Below are positions 16,056-25,709 of a stretch of DNA of 64,000 nucleotides, in pieces. The position numbers and the translations under genes were made by a program. The notes under the pieces are model-generated. The model worked only from the letters and a program-made list of their open reading frames with translations, was not told the origin of the DNA and did no database searches. The DNA lies in assembly GCF_050510895.1 (NCBI RefSeq), contig NZ_JBNINT010000001.1, positions 4,355,572-4,419,571 of the forward strand, written 5' to 3'. Within the stretch, counting starts at the first letter, position 1. The number at the start of each line of letters is the position of its first letter. The DNA is from Pannonibacter phragmitetus_B. GTDB lineage: Bacteria; Pseudomonadota; Alphaproteobacteria; Rhizobiales; Stappiaceae.

Positions 16056-18092
16056 TCAGAAGCGCAGGCTCAGTTCGGCGTTCACCGAATGGGACTGGGC
16101 GTTGCGGCGCAGTTCCCCACCATAAGTCAGCTTGCCGGTCAGCTTCTGACTGGCGTTCGTGGCAGCAACACCGAGGTTCAGCCGTCCGATATCACGCCCG
16201 AGATCGGGCGCTGCGCTGTTCATGGGGCGGCCCAGCATCTGGACCTTGCGGCCTGCGGCAACCGGCCCGAGGGCGCGGGCGTAGGCGATGTCCATCATCG
16301 GCGTCACGCTGTAGCTGCCCAGTGCAATGGGCGTTGCCGACAGGCGCAGGCCAACACCGGTTTCCGAGCCCGTGGAGGTGGAGCTGCGCAGGCTGACATT
16401 GAACACGTCGGCCCCCGTTTCGCTGCCAGAACCCAGCCACTGGTGGCGGACACGGCCGTGCACATAGGGCCGCGCCAGCAAGCCTTCGGTCTCGAAGGTC
16501 ATACCGATGCGGGCCGAAGCGGAGAGGCCGAGATCCGTGGTCTTCGTCTGACCATTGACCGCGAGGCTGGTGCCGGACCCGGTGATGTTGTTGCGGTCGA
16601 GGGTGTTCTCGAAGCGCGAGAAGCTGGAGGCGGCCTCCAGGAAATAGCGGTCATAGGTGTAGCCGCCATAGATCAGGGCATGCAGGCCGTTGATGCGGCC
16701 TCGGTCACCGGCGCTGTGCATGGACGAGGTGCTGAAGCCGCCCGCTGCGCCAAGGCGCAGATTCTCTGTTGCGATAAATTCGCCGCCCACAAGAAGGCCC
16801 GCGCTGCGGCTGGTGGAGGCGGCGGAGGTGGAGGTGCCGTCCATCAGGCTGACGCCCGCCAGCGACTGCACCCAGAAGCGGCGGCTTACTTCGCTGGGCG
16901 CTGCCCCATTTGTAGAGACGGCGACGGCCGGTCCTGCCGGATCCAGCAGCGCGCTGGCACGCTGCTCGGTAATACCCATGATCTGGTTGACGGCCTGCGT
17001 CTGCACCTGTGCAGTCTGCGAGAAGGATGAGACCTTTCTGACGTCATTTGTACTGGTCAGCCGGTCGAGGTTGAGCAGACCCCAGCCGTATTGCTTATCG
17101 ATACCGGCTGCGCCGATATCCGAGGCGGTCATCAGAACGAGACGTGCCAGCTGCTCCGGGGTGGCATTGGGGTACATCTGCTGGGCGATTGCCAGTGCAC
17201 CCGTGACGTGGGGCGTGGCCATCGAGGTTCCGGAGAAGCGCACGTAACCACCAGTGTTGGCCGTGGAATAGATGCCGTCATTTTCCTGATCATCACCGCC
17301 GCCAGGTGCTGCCAGGCACCACATCATCGTGACGCCGCAGTGGTTGGAATAGGCCGGCGAGGTGCCATCGCGGCCGACGGAGGTCACGGCAATCCAGTTG
17401 GGCGTCAGTTCCGGGTAGAGATAGGGCATGGCAGCCTGGACACCAGCGTCCGTAGCGCCGTCATTACCCGTTGCCCACACGAGCACCGCGCCCCGGCGCG
17501 CCGCCTCGCGGGCGGCAGCCAGAAGTTCGCCATCATCTTCTTCAAAGGAAGCCCGGTCAGCTGCCAGATCGCCCGAGGGCACATAGACGTAGCTGCCCCA
17601 GGAATTGTTGAAGATGCGAATGCCATTGTCGAGGCCGTATTCGAGCACCCGTGCTGCGTATTCGTCCTCGATCTTGCCATTGCTGTCCATGATGGCGAGG
17701 TTTACGAGCTTTACGCCCGGTGCCACACCCATCATGCCAATGCCGTTGGCGGATGCTCCGATGATGCCCGCCACGTGCGTGCCGTGGCCATCGGCGTCCG
17801 TGAAGGTCGCCATCTCCTCCGAGCCATTGTAGTTGAGGGCGCTGAGATTGGCGATCAGGTCCGGATGGCTGGCGAGAATGCCGGTATCAAGGACACCAAC
17901 CGTAACACCGGCTCCGGTATAGCCACGGGAATGGGCGATCGGGGCGCCGGTCATCAGCAGCCCCCATTGGGCATCGTATTCGTTGACCGGCACAAGCGGC
18001 GCTGCCTGCGTTGCTGCAAGGCTCAGGAGGAGGGTAGACGCTGCTGTTGCACCAAAAAGTGCGGAGCGCAGAAAATTCGGATGTGTACGCAT
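16056..18092 (-). CDS. Subtilisin-like (S8) serine protease autotransporter
   Basis: This is a secreted protease that carries its own outer-membrane exit domain. A signal peptide covers about residues 1-30. The peptidase domain contains the catalytic Asp69 (VLDTG), His103 (GHGTHVAG), oxyanion Asn210 (ATGN) and Ser290 (SGTSMATPH). After a linker around 340-400, residues 410-678 form an autotransporter beta-barrel ending in LSLRF with the terminal phenylalanine needed for outer-membrane insertion. The passenger is short, little more than the protease itself, unlike SphB1-type proteins with long added regions. The ATG at 18092 has AGGG five bases upstream. It is monocistronic. Substrate is unknown. 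Confidence 0.9.
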   Translation of the reverse strand: MRTHPNFLRSALFGATAASTLLLSLAATQAAPLVPVNEYDAQWGLLMTGAPIAHSRGYTGAGVTVGVLDTGILASHPDLIANLSALNYNGSEEMATFTDADGHGTHVAGIIGASANGIGMMGVAPGVKLVNLAIMDSNGKIEDEYAARVLEYGLDNGIRIFNNSWGSYVYVPSGDLAADRASFEEDDGELLAAAREAARRGAVLVWATGNDGATDAGVQAAMPYLYPELTPNWIAVTSVGRDGTSPAYSNHCGVTMMWCLAAPGGGDDQENDGIYSTANTGGYVRFSGTSMATPHVTGALAIAQQMYPNATPEQLARLVLMTASDIGAAGIDKQYGWGLLNLDRLTSTNDVRKVSSFSQTAQVQTQAVNQIMGITEQRASALLDPAGPAVAVSTNGAAPSEVSRRFWVQSLAGVSLMDGTSTSAASTSRSAGLLVGGEFIATENLRLGAAGGFSTSSMHSAGDRGRINGLHALIYGGYTYDRYFLEAASSFSRFENTLDRNNITGSGTSLAVNGQTKTTDLGLSASARIGMTFETEGLLARPYVHGRVRHQWLGSGSETGADVFNVSLRSSTSTGSETGVGLRLSATPIALGSYSVTPMMDIAYARALGPVAAGRKVQMLGRPMNSAAPDLGRDIGRLNLGVAATNASQKLTGKLTYGGELRRNAQSHSVNAELSLRF

Positions 18093-18194
18093 ATCAGCCC
18101 TGAAAACCACTTAAACTGTCTTTGTATCCTTCAAGGTTGAGCGCAGTGCAATCAACGTCCGGTGATGGTAGTTTTTGGGTTGATCTGAAAACAA

Positions 18195-18223
18195 AAAGGG
18201 CGCGGTGGTGATCCGCGCCCTTT
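18195..18223 (-). terminator. Terminator downstream of the BAX inhibitor-1 gene
   Basis: Eleven-base arms (18195-18205 and 18213-18223) around a seven-base loop are followed on the minus strand by TTGTTTT, directly after the stop of the BI-1 family gene. Confidence 0.85.
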
Positions 18224-18244
18224 GTTTCTCTTGTCTGCTTGCGC

Positions 18245-19027
18245 TTATTCGCGGTTGCCGAACAGCTGCAGCAGCATGATGAAGAGGTTGATGAAGTCGA
18301 GGTACAGGCGCAGAGCACCCATGATCGACTTCTTGGCAACGGCTTCGCTGCTGTCGCCTTCGTAGTACATTTCCTTGATCTGCTGGGTGTCATAGGCGGT
18401 GAGGCCTGCGAACACCAGCACGCCGATCACCGAGACAGCGAACTGCAGGGCGGACGACGCCAGGAAGATGTTGACCACCGAGGCAATGATGATGCCGATC
18501 AGGCCCATCATCAGGAACGAGCCCCAGCCCGACAGGTCCTTCTTGGTGGTGTAGCCGTAGAGGCTCAGCGCACCAAAGGAAGCGGCGGTGATGAAGAACA
18601 CGCGTGCGATCGATCCGCCCGTGTAGACGAGGAAGATCGAGGACAGGGATGCACCCATGAGGGCGGCATAGACCCAGAAGCTGATCTGCGCGGTCGAGGT
18701 GCTCATGGACTGGATGCGCATTGACAGGAAGAACACCATGCCAATGGGAGCCAGCATGACCAGCCACTTCAGCGGCGAGGCATAGAGCGCATAGCCAAGA
18801 TCCGAGAGCATCGTGCCGTTGCCGAGAACGGCAGCGGCGGCTGCCGGATCAGTGGTCGTCGCAAACTGGGCGAGGCCCAGAGCGATGAAGCCAGTGATGG
18901 CAAGACCGATGGTCATGTAGTTGTAGACGCCCAGCATGTAGGAGCGCAGGCCCTGGTCAATGCCGGCATCGGCGTAGCGGCCGGCGACCGCGTACGGTGC
19001 TTCATTTTTCCGGTCGAACGTCGACAT
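18245..19027 (-). CDS. BAX inhibitor-1/YbhL family membrane protein
   Basis: This is a seven-segment inner-membrane protein of the BI-1/YccA/YbhL family, linked in other bacteria to pH-dependent calcium leak and to membrane-protein quality control. The 260-residue sequence has an N-terminal soluble stretch and then successive hydrophobic segments. The conserved VFAGLTAYDTQQIKEMY and the C-terminal ALRLYLDFINLFIMLLQLFG are diagnostic. The ATG at 19027 follows AAGGGG. A start six codons earlier is possible but falls in the leader structure. A candidate ybhL leader RNA precedes it and a clear terminator follows it, so it is a single-gene unit. Confidence 0.92.
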   Translation of the reverse strand: MSTFDRKNEAPYAVAGRYADAGIDQGLRSYMLGVYNYMTIGLAITGFIALGLAQFATTTDPAAAAAVLGNGTMLSDLGYALYASPLKWLVMLAPIGMVFFLSMRIQSMSTSTAQISFWVYAALMGASLSSIFLVYTGGSIARVFFITAASFGALSLYGYTTKKDLSGWGSFLMMGLIGIIIASVVNIFLASSALQFAVSVIGVLVFAGLTAYDTQQIKEMYYEGDSSEAVAKKSIMGALRLYLDFINLFIMLLQLFGNRE

Positions 19028-19110
19028 GTGTTGTTTCCCCTTCATTGGTTACGCGGGAGGGACACTCCCAAACCGCCTCGACGGACTACTCCGTTTGCTG
19101 AAGAATATGG
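19028..19110 (-). ncRNA. Candidate ybhL leader RNA motif
   Basis: The 5' leader of the BI-1 (YbhL) gene contains two hairpins on the minus strand: ACGGA/TCCGT around GTAG (about 19094-19081), and GGGAG/CTCCC within GGTT/AACC close to the start codon. A conserved hairpin RNA called ybhL is known upstream of this gene family in Rhizobiales. Position and host match. I could not compare the consensus base by base. Confidence 0.5.
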
Positions 19111-19229
19111 GCGGGGTTTGGTACCGGCACAAGGGCAAATGACCAAAAAACCGGGTTGGCGCAGGTTACAAAAAGTCATGTCCGGTCTCCGGGACAGATC
19201 CTGCCGCCCCGGAGACTGTGCGCAGGCGC

Positions 19230-21808
19230 TCAGAGATTGCGCAGCACCGGGGCAGGCTTCTTGCCCAGCACCCGCCAGGTGCCGATAAGGCCGAAGCCGA
19301 CAGTCAGCACCAGTGCGGCCAGCGCTGCGGTGACCGCGGTGCCGGGCAGCAGCGTGAAGGACCCGTTCATCACCTGTGTGATGACGAACCATGCAGCCAG
19401 GGAACCGGCCAGCACCGCAAACACAGCCGTGCCGAGGCCGAGCATCGCATATTCCATGGCATAGGCGCCGGTCAGACGGGCGCGGGTGGCGCCGAGTGTC
19501 TTCAGAATCACCGCGTCATAGATGCGGCTGCGGTTTCCGGCAGCCAGTGCACCGGCCAGCACCAGAATGCTGGAAATGAGCGTGATGGCGGAGGCTGCCC
19601 GGATGGCAACGGCCAGCTGGGCGACGAGATCGTTCACCTGCGCCAGCGCATCCTTGACGCGGATGGCCGTCACGGTGGGGAAGGCGGAGGAGACGGTTTT
19701 CAAAGGCCAAGTTCCCGCTCTGCCGGCACATCCGGGTCCCAGGTCACGGTCATCAGGAAGGCATGCGGGGCGCCAGCGAAGGTGTTGGAGGAGAAGACCA
19801 TCACGAAGTTAATGGCGAGTGATTCCCATTCCACCTTGCGGGTGTTGGCGATCTTCGCCGTGATTTCCCGGCCCAGCACATTGACGGTGATCCGGTCGCC
19901 GACCGCAAGACCCAGTTCGGTGGCCAGTTCATCATCGAAGGAGACCAGTGGTTCGCCGCTGTAACCCTCCGGCCACCACTCTCCCTTCATCAGGGTGGAA
20001 TTGGCCGGCAGGCTGTCCTGATAGGTGATGCCCCGGTCGCCGCGCAGCACCCAGGCGGCGCTGGCCGGCGGGGTGATCTGGTTCACCGGCACGTCTTTGA
20101 GGCTGACGAGGCGGCCGCGCAGCATCGGCACGCTCTGGATCTTTGCATCTCCGGCTTCCTGCTTCAGCAGGGTCTCGAAGGCATCGCGCTCGGTGCTTTG
20201 GATGTCGATGAAGAAGAAGCTCGGCGCCTTCTCGGCGATCGTTGCCGTTAGTTCCCGGCGCAGGTTGCCGTCGATGAGGGCCAGCGACACCAGCAGTGTC
20301 AGGCCAAGGCCAAGCGACAGCACCACGGAGGAGGTGAGGGCGCCGGGCCGGTGGATATTTGCAATGGCGAGCCTGAGGCCGGTGGAGCGCACCTGCGGTG
20401 CCTTGCGGGCCAGCATCATCATCAGCCGCGCCACCCCGCCCAGCAGCAGGAAGGAAGCGGCAGATGCCACAACATAGATGGAGGCAATGCGCTTGTCTTC
20501 GGCAAGGAAGATGGCGATGCCTGCCAGTGATGCGGCAGCAATGACGGTCGCGGTCAGGTAGCGCTTGCGTGGCCAGACCTTGGCTCCCGTCACCTGATCG
20601 CGGAACAGGGCGGTGGGTGCAACGTCATGGGCGCGGCCCAGCGGCCAGATGGCAAAGGCCAGTGCCGTCAGCATGCCATAGAGCAGGCCGAGGCCAAGCT
20701 CAGACGGGTAGACGGAAACCGCCAGCTTCACGGGCAGAAGACCGGAAATCGCGCCTGCTGCGGCAAAGGGAATGATGGCTCCCGCCACAAGGCCGATGGC
20801 GATACCGATGGCGGCGATGATCATCATCTGGATCAGGTAGATGCGGAAGACGAGATCGCTGCTGGCGCCCAGGCATTTGAAGCTGGCGATCACCTCGCGC
20901 TTGCTCTCAAGGAATGCCCGCACCGCATTGGCAACGCCGACTCCGCCCACGACCAGCGCGGTGAGGCCCACCAGCGTCAGAAACTGGGTGAAGCGCTCGA
21001 TGTTGCGCTCCAGACCCGGCGAGGCGCTTGCACGCGACTGGATGCGCCAGCCGGCCTGCGGGAATTTTTCCCGCGCCTGTTCGATCAGCGTGATGATGCC
21101 TTCATCCGTGGTGCTGGATGGCAGTTTCACCCTGTAGGACCAGGTGACTAGGCTTCCCGGCTGGACGAGGCTGGTTGCGGGCAGGGCCGTTTCGCTCAGC
21201 ATCAGGCGCGGGCCGAACTCCAGTCCGCCGGACAGTTTGTCCGGTTCGGTCGCAATCATGCCGGTAAGGGTGAGAGTGGCCCGGCCAACCGAGATCTTGT
21301 CACCGGTATTGAGGCCAAGGCGGGCAAGCAGTGAGGCATCGGCGACGGCGCCGAAACTGCCATCGGGCTGACGGCCCATGGCCTGAACCGGGTCCGTGCC
21401 GCCTTGCAGCGTCAGGGTGCCATAGAGCGGATAGGCGCCATCGACGGATTTCAGTTCCACAAGTGCCTGATCGCTGCCGTCGGGCTTGCGGGCCATGGCG
21501 CGCAGGGTTGCTGTGCGCGTCACTTCACCAAGGCTCTGCACATACGCATACTCGGCAGCATCTGCCTCGCGGTGGACGAGGCGGAAAGACATGTCGCCGC
21601 CGAGGATCGATTGTCCTTCGTTGGAAATGCCCTCCGTCAGCGCCCGTGACACCGAGGCAACGCCGGAGATGGCGGCAACGCCAAGGGCGATGCAGGCGAT
21701 GAAAATGTAGAAGCCCCGCAATCCGCCGCGCAGCTCGCGCAGGGCAAAGCGGAAGGCGAGGGCCAGCGAGCGGTTGCCGCCTGACGGGGCCGGGGCAAAG
21801 GCCGTCAT
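19230..21808 (-). pseudogene. YbbP-type ABC transporter permease, frameshifted as sequenced
   Basis: This is a large FtsX-like permease of the YbbA-YbbP exporter class (MacB superfamily), with ten or so membrane segments and two extracytoplasmic domains. The main frame runs from MTAFAPAPSGGNRS to a premature stop near 19700. The next frame continues with KTVSSAFPTVTAIRVKDALAQ and the last FtsX membrane core to 19230. The change near 19700-19712 is equivalent to one lost base, and the restored protein is about 859 residues, the usual size. Its ATG overlaps the stop of the ATPase gene by four bases. Together with divergent tesA this repeats the tesA-ybbA-ybbP order of enteric bacteria. Confidence 0.87.
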
Positions 21809-22512
21809 GCGCGGGCCTCCGCCGGGGATGCGTGATGCTCCTCTTCCACCTGGCCGGAGCGCATCCGCACCACCCGGTCGCAGCGTTCGGCCAGCGCCGG
21901 GTCATGGGTCACCAGCACCAGCGTGGTACGGCGGCGGGCGATGGCTGCGAACATCAGCTCGACGATCTGATCACCCGTCGCAGCATCCAGGTTGCCGGTC
22001 GGTTCGTCGGCGATGAGAATTTCCGGCTCCACCACCAGAGCGCGGGCCACGGCAACGCGCTGCTGTTCGCCGCCGGACATCTGCGCGGGATAGTGGGAAA
22101 GGCGGTGGCCGAGGCCCACGGCTTCGAGTTCTGCACGTGCCTTTTCAAACGCCTTTGGGTCGCCGGCAAGCTCCAGCGGCACGGCGACATTTTCCAGCGC
22201 CGTCATGTTGGGCACCAGATGGAAGGACTGGAAGATGATGCCGACATTGCGCCCCCGGAAACGCGCAAGCTGATCCTCGCTCAGCGGCGTCAGGTCGGAG
22301 CTTGCGACGATAACCGAGCCCTTGTCGGCACGCTCCAGCCCTGCCATCACCATCAGCAGCGTGGACTTGCCGGAGCCCGATGGGCCGACAAGCCCCGTGG
22401 AGCTGCCAGCTTCGATTTCCAGATCGACACCCTTGAGAATGTGAACCCGGCCTGCGCCATCGCCGAGACTGAGGTGAACTCCCTTGAGCGCAATGGCTGG
22501 TCCATTCGTCAT
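21805..22512 (-). CDS. YbbA-type ABC transporter ATP-binding protein
   Basis: This is the cytoplasmic ATPase partner of the adjacent permease. The 235-residue protein has Walker A GPSGSGKST near residue 44, the signature MSGGEQQRVAVARAL and Walker B ILIADEPTGNLD, all of the LolD/MacB/YbbA type. It is coupled to the permease by an ATGA overlap. The gene starts 142 bases from the divergent tesA. Function in lipid or peptide export is inferred from the family only. Confidence 0.9.
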   Translation of the reverse strand: MTNGPAIALKGVHLSLGDGAGRVHILKGVDLEIEAGSSTGLVGPSGSGKSTLLMVMAGLERADKGSVIVASSDLTPLSEDQLARFRGRNVGIIFQSFHLVPNMTALENVAVPLELAGDPKAFEKARAELEAVGLGHRLSHYPAQMSGGEQQRVAVARALVVEPEILIADEPTGNLDAATGDQIVELMFAAIARRRTTLVLVTHDPALAERCDRVVRMRSGQVEEEHHASPAEARA

Positions 22513-22654
22513 GTGTGACCCTATATAAGTTTGGTGCCCGGATGAGAGACAGGACGGTTCCCGTCATTGGGGCATCGGTAAAATCGCATGGTCCCGCTGC
22601 CTGCGGGTCTTCCGGGTGCATATGGGGCCCTGTCACGGAGTGATCCAGACCGCC

Positions 22655-23296
22655 ATGTTCAAGTTTGTGTATCTGTTTGTCGTCTTCGCCCTTTCAGCAA
22701 GCCTTTCTGCGGGCAATGCGCTCGCCAATGACACGCCTGTGAAGATTGTTGTGCTCGGTGACAGCTTGTCGGCCGGCTATCAGCTTGCGCCCGATGAAGC
22801 TTTTCCCGTGCAACTGGAAAAGGCGCTGAAGGAGAAGGGCGAAAACGTCACAGTGATCAATGCGGGCGTTTCCGGTGATACCTCCTCCGGCGGCCTGTCG
22901 CGGCTCGACTGGTCCGTACCGCAGGACGCGGATGCAGTGATCGTGGAACTGGGCGCCAATGATGCCCTGCGCGGCATTGATCCGGCTGCCACCCGCAAAA
23001 ACATCGAGGCCATTGTCTCCCGCCTGCGGGGACGCGGCGTCGAGGTGCTGGTGGCGGGCATGATGGCGCCGCGCAATCTGGGCGAGGACTATGCTGCGGC
23101 CTTCGATCCCATCTTTGCGGATGTGGCGAAAGCCCACGATGCGCTGCTGTATCCCTTCTTTCTGGAAGGGGTGGCAATGAAGCCGGAGCTTAATCTGGCT
23201 GATGGCATGCACCCGACCGGTGAAGGGGTTTCGGTCATCGTTGCCAATGTGCTACCTGTCGTGCAGGACCTTGTTGCCCGTGCCCGGCAGAAGTAA
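22655..23296 (+). CDS. tesA: Arylesterase / thioesterase I, SGNH hydrolase (TesA)
   Basis: This is a periplasmic GDSL lipase that cleaves acyl-CoA, arylester and lysophospholipid substrates. A signal peptide (MFKFVYLFVVFALSASLSAG) precedes the block I GDSLSAGYQL with nucleophile Ser37, block III GANDALRG and the late ADGMHPTGEG with the Asp-His pair. Length (213 residues) agrees with TesA. I chose the ATG at 22655 because it begins the signal peptide. The frame extends upstream to 22616. Divergence from the YbbA/YbbP genes supports the name. Confidence 0.9.
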   Translation: MFKFVYLFVVFALSASLSAGNALANDTPVKIVVLGDSLSAGYQLAPDEAFPVQLEKALKEKGENVTVINAGVSGDTSSGGLSRLDWSVPQDADAVIVELGANDALRGIDPAATRKNIEAIVSRLRGRGVEVLVAGMMAPRNLGEDYAAAFDPIFADVAKAHDALLYPFFLEGVAMKPELNLADGMHPTGEGVSVIVANVLPVVQDLVARARQK

Positions 23297-23388
23297 CGTC
23301 TGCCCCGCCGGGTCCCGCCTTTCGCGGCTTGCCGCGCCTGCCACATTGTCTTGAACCGAAGATTTTTCAAAACGCGAGGGATGCTCCG

Positions 23389-24441
23389 ATGGATCAACGC
23401 CGTCTTGGCCGTACCGATATCATGGTCAGCTCGATCTGCCTTGGCACCATGACCTTTGGTGAGCAGAACACCGAGGCCGAAGGCCATGCCCAGCTGGATT
23501 ACGCGCTGGATCATGGCGTCAACTTCATCGACACCGCAGAAATGTATCCGATCCCGCCGAGCGGCGAGACGCAGGGGCGCACCGAGCGCATCATCGGCAC
23601 ATGGCTGAAGGCACGCGGCACCCGTGACAAGGTCGTTCTGGCCACCAAGGTGGCAGGCCGTTCGGACAGCACCTACTACCGCAAGTCCGGTGAGGAAGTC
23701 CGTCTGACCCGTCCGCAGATCCGCGAGGCGATCGAGCGCAGCCTGAACAATCTGCAGACCGACTATGTTGATCTCTATCAGGTGCACTGGCCGGACCGCA
23801 CGGTTCCTGGCTTTGGCTCGAACCCCACCCGCTGGAATGATCCGGCGCCCGCTCCCGACGAAACGCCGATTGCTGAAACGCTGGCGGCCCTGAGCGAGCT
23901 GGTCAAGGAAGGCAAGGTGCGCCACATCGGGCTGTCGAACGAAAGCTCCTGGGGCACGATGACCTATCTGAAGCTGGCGGAGGCCGAAGGCCTCGCGCGG
24001 CCGGTGTCGATCCAGAATGCCTACAACATGCTGAACCGCACCTTCGAGACGGGGCTTGCGGAAATTTCCCTGCGCGAGAATGTCAGCCTGCTCGGCTATT
24101 CACCGCTGGCGCAAGGGGCGCTGACGGGCAAGTATCTGGATGGCGCTCTGCCCGATGGATCGCGCAAGAAGCTCTATGACCGCCTGCAGCGCTATGAGAA
24201 GCCGGGTGCAGAAGAGGCTATCCGGGCCTATGTGGAACTTGCCCGTTCAGCCGGCATTGATCCGGCCCAGCTCGCCATCGCCTTCCCGCTGACCCGCAGC
24301 TTCATGACCTCGGTGATCATCGGTGCCACTTCCATGGCGCAACTGCAGACGGCCATCAGTGCGGCGGATGTGAAGCTTTCGCCGGAACTCATCGAGAAGA
24401 TCGACCTGCTGCATCAGATGCACGGCAACACCTCGCCCTGA
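23389..24441 (+). CDS. NADP(H)-dependent aldo-keto reductase, Tas family
   Basis: This is a TIM-barrel oxidoreductase that reduces aldehydes or ketones with NADPH. The catalytic tetrad is visible as Asp48 (FIDTAE), Tyr53 (EMYP), Lys87 (ATKVAGR) and His133 (YQVHWPD). The N-terminal pattern LGTMTFGEQNTEAEGHAQLDYALD closely follows the Tas protein of Escherichia coli. Length is 350 residues. The ATG at 23389 has GAGGG upstream. The 60 bases before it remain open but lack a ribosome-binding site. Physiological substrate is unknown. Confidence 0.9.
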   Translation: MDQRRLGRTDIMVSSICLGTMTFGEQNTEAEGHAQLDYALDHGVNFIDTAEMYPIPPSGETQGRTERIIGTWLKARGTRDKVVLATKVAGRSDSTYYRKSGEEVRLTRPQIREAIERSLNNLQTDYVDLYQVHWPDRTVPGFGSNPTRWNDPAPAPDETPIAETLAALSELVKEGKVRHIGLSNESSWGTMTYLKLAEAEGLARPVSIQNAYNMLNRTFETGLAEISLRENVSLLGYSPLAQGALTGKYLDGALPDGSRKKLYDRLQRYEKPGAEEAIRAYVELARSAGIDPAQLAIAFPLTRSFMTSVIIGATSMAQLQTAISAADVKLSPELIEKIDLLHQMHGNTSP

Positions 24442-24621
24442 TCTGAAGATCTACCGCTGCGGCAGATTTCCGGGCGAATCAATCTCCTGCGCGGCGCCGT
24501 TGGCGCCGCGTCTCTTTGGGCGGTGCAAAGCTCCGTCTTTTCAAGGCCTTTGCGAATCTCCTTGCGCAGTGCGGCAAGATGCTCCCTCATGGAGAAACCA
24601 GCGACAGCGGAGGGTTGCCCG

Positions 24622-25158
24622 ATGCCGCGATTGTTTACAGGTCTCGAAATTCCGGCCCAAACCGGCCTGCACCTGTCCATGCTCCGCGGAGGCCTGCGGG
24701 GTGCCCGCTGGATTGATCCCGAGAATTACCACATCACCCTGCGCTTCATCGGCGACATCGACGACCGTACGGCTGATGAGGTGGCCGATGCCCTGTCGCG
24801 CATCCGGCGGGACCCGATCGAGATCCGGCTCAACGGCCTTGGCTCCTTCGGCAATGGCAAGCCGCATTCGGTCTGGGCGCGGGTGGAACCTTCCGCCCAG
24901 CTTGCCGAGCTTCAGGCCGAGCAGGAACGTATTCTGCAAAGGCTTGGGCTGCCGCCGGAGCGGCGCAAATACATGCCGCATGTCACCATTGCCCGCTGCA
25001 AGACCGCCAGCAATACGGACGTTGCCCGCTGGCTGGCGGAGCGCGGGAGCTTCCAGGCGTCAACCTTCCTTGCAGGACGTTTTGTCCTGTTCTCTTCCCG
25101 TGCCAGCATCGGCGGCGGGCCGTATCTGGTGGAAGAGGCCTTTCCGCTGGCCGCGTGA
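24622..25158 (+). CDS. thpR: RNA 2',3'-cyclic phosphodiesterase ThpR
   Basis: ThpR opens 2',3'-cyclic phosphates on RNA ends and can act as a 2'-5' RNA ligase in vitro. The 178-residue protein has the two HxT motifs of the 2H fold, His37-Ile-Thr39 (HITLRF) and His120-Val-Thr122 (HVTIAR), with the usual spacing. GGAGGG upstream supports the ATG at 24622 (MPRLFTGLEIP). The overlapping longer frame in another register is a shadow. It has no obvious operon partner; a membrane protein gene follows after 76 bases. Confidence 0.93.
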   Translation: MPRLFTGLEIPAQTGLHLSMLRGGLRGARWIDPENYHITLRFIGDIDDRTADEVADALSRIRRDPIEIRLNGLGSFGNGKPHSVWARVEPSAQLAELQAEQERILQRLGLPPERRKYMPHVTIARCKTASNTDVARWLAERGSFQASTFLAGRFVLFSSRASIGGGPYLVEEAFPLAA

Positions 25159-25234
25159 CGGGGTGGACGGCAGGCGCCTTGAAACGGGCACGTTGCCGCG
25201 ACAGCTTATGTCTATCTAAGGCAAGGGAAAAGGC

Positions 25235-25687
25235 ATGATAGACGGTGGTTTGCTGGTTCTGCAGCTGGTCCGGACGGCGATTGGCTTCATGCTTGGGCTG
25301 ATAGGTGCCGGGGCGTTTCTCGCATTTGGTTTCTTCCGGGATGTGTTTTTTCACAATGAACCGGTGATGGCCGGTGCCGTCACCGGTGCGGCACTGGTTT
25401 CTGCGGCATTTCTTGGTGCTCTTGCCTTCGCGCCCTCCTTCTTCGCCATTGCCCTGGCCGAAATCCTGCGGCTTCGCAGCATCGTCTACCATGTGGGGCT
25501 GGCAGGGCTGATTGCGGCAGGGTTCTGGATCATGGGGGACGGTGCCATCATCTCAAATGGCAATGCCGGATGGCTGCCGGGCACCACTGTGGCGCTCGCC
25601 GCCGGTTTTGTCGGCGGCTTCATCTACTGGCTTGTTGCCGGGCGTACATCAGGCTGCTGGAGGCGGACGGAAGACACCATGGGCTGA
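25235..25687 (+). CDS. Integral membrane protein of unknown function
   Basis: The 150-residue protein is not recognised. It contains about four hydrophobic segments (roughly residues 8-30, 44-70, 83-102 and 112-135) with short polar loops and a basic C-terminal tail, consistent with a small polytopic inner-membrane protein. Codon use matches neighbouring genes. It starts at an ATG and is convergent with the DUF1232 gene, separated by 22 bases. Confidence 0.7.
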   Translation: MIDGGLLVLQLVRTAIGFMLGLIGAGAFLAFGFFRDVFFHNEPVMAGAVTGAALVSAAFLGALAFAPSFFAIALAEILRLRSIVYHVGLAGLIAAGFWIMGDGAIISNGNAGWLPGTTVALAAGFVGGFIYWLVAGRTSGCWRRTEDTMG

Positions 25688-25709
25688 GACCCTTGCGTCT
25701 CCGTTCTGG

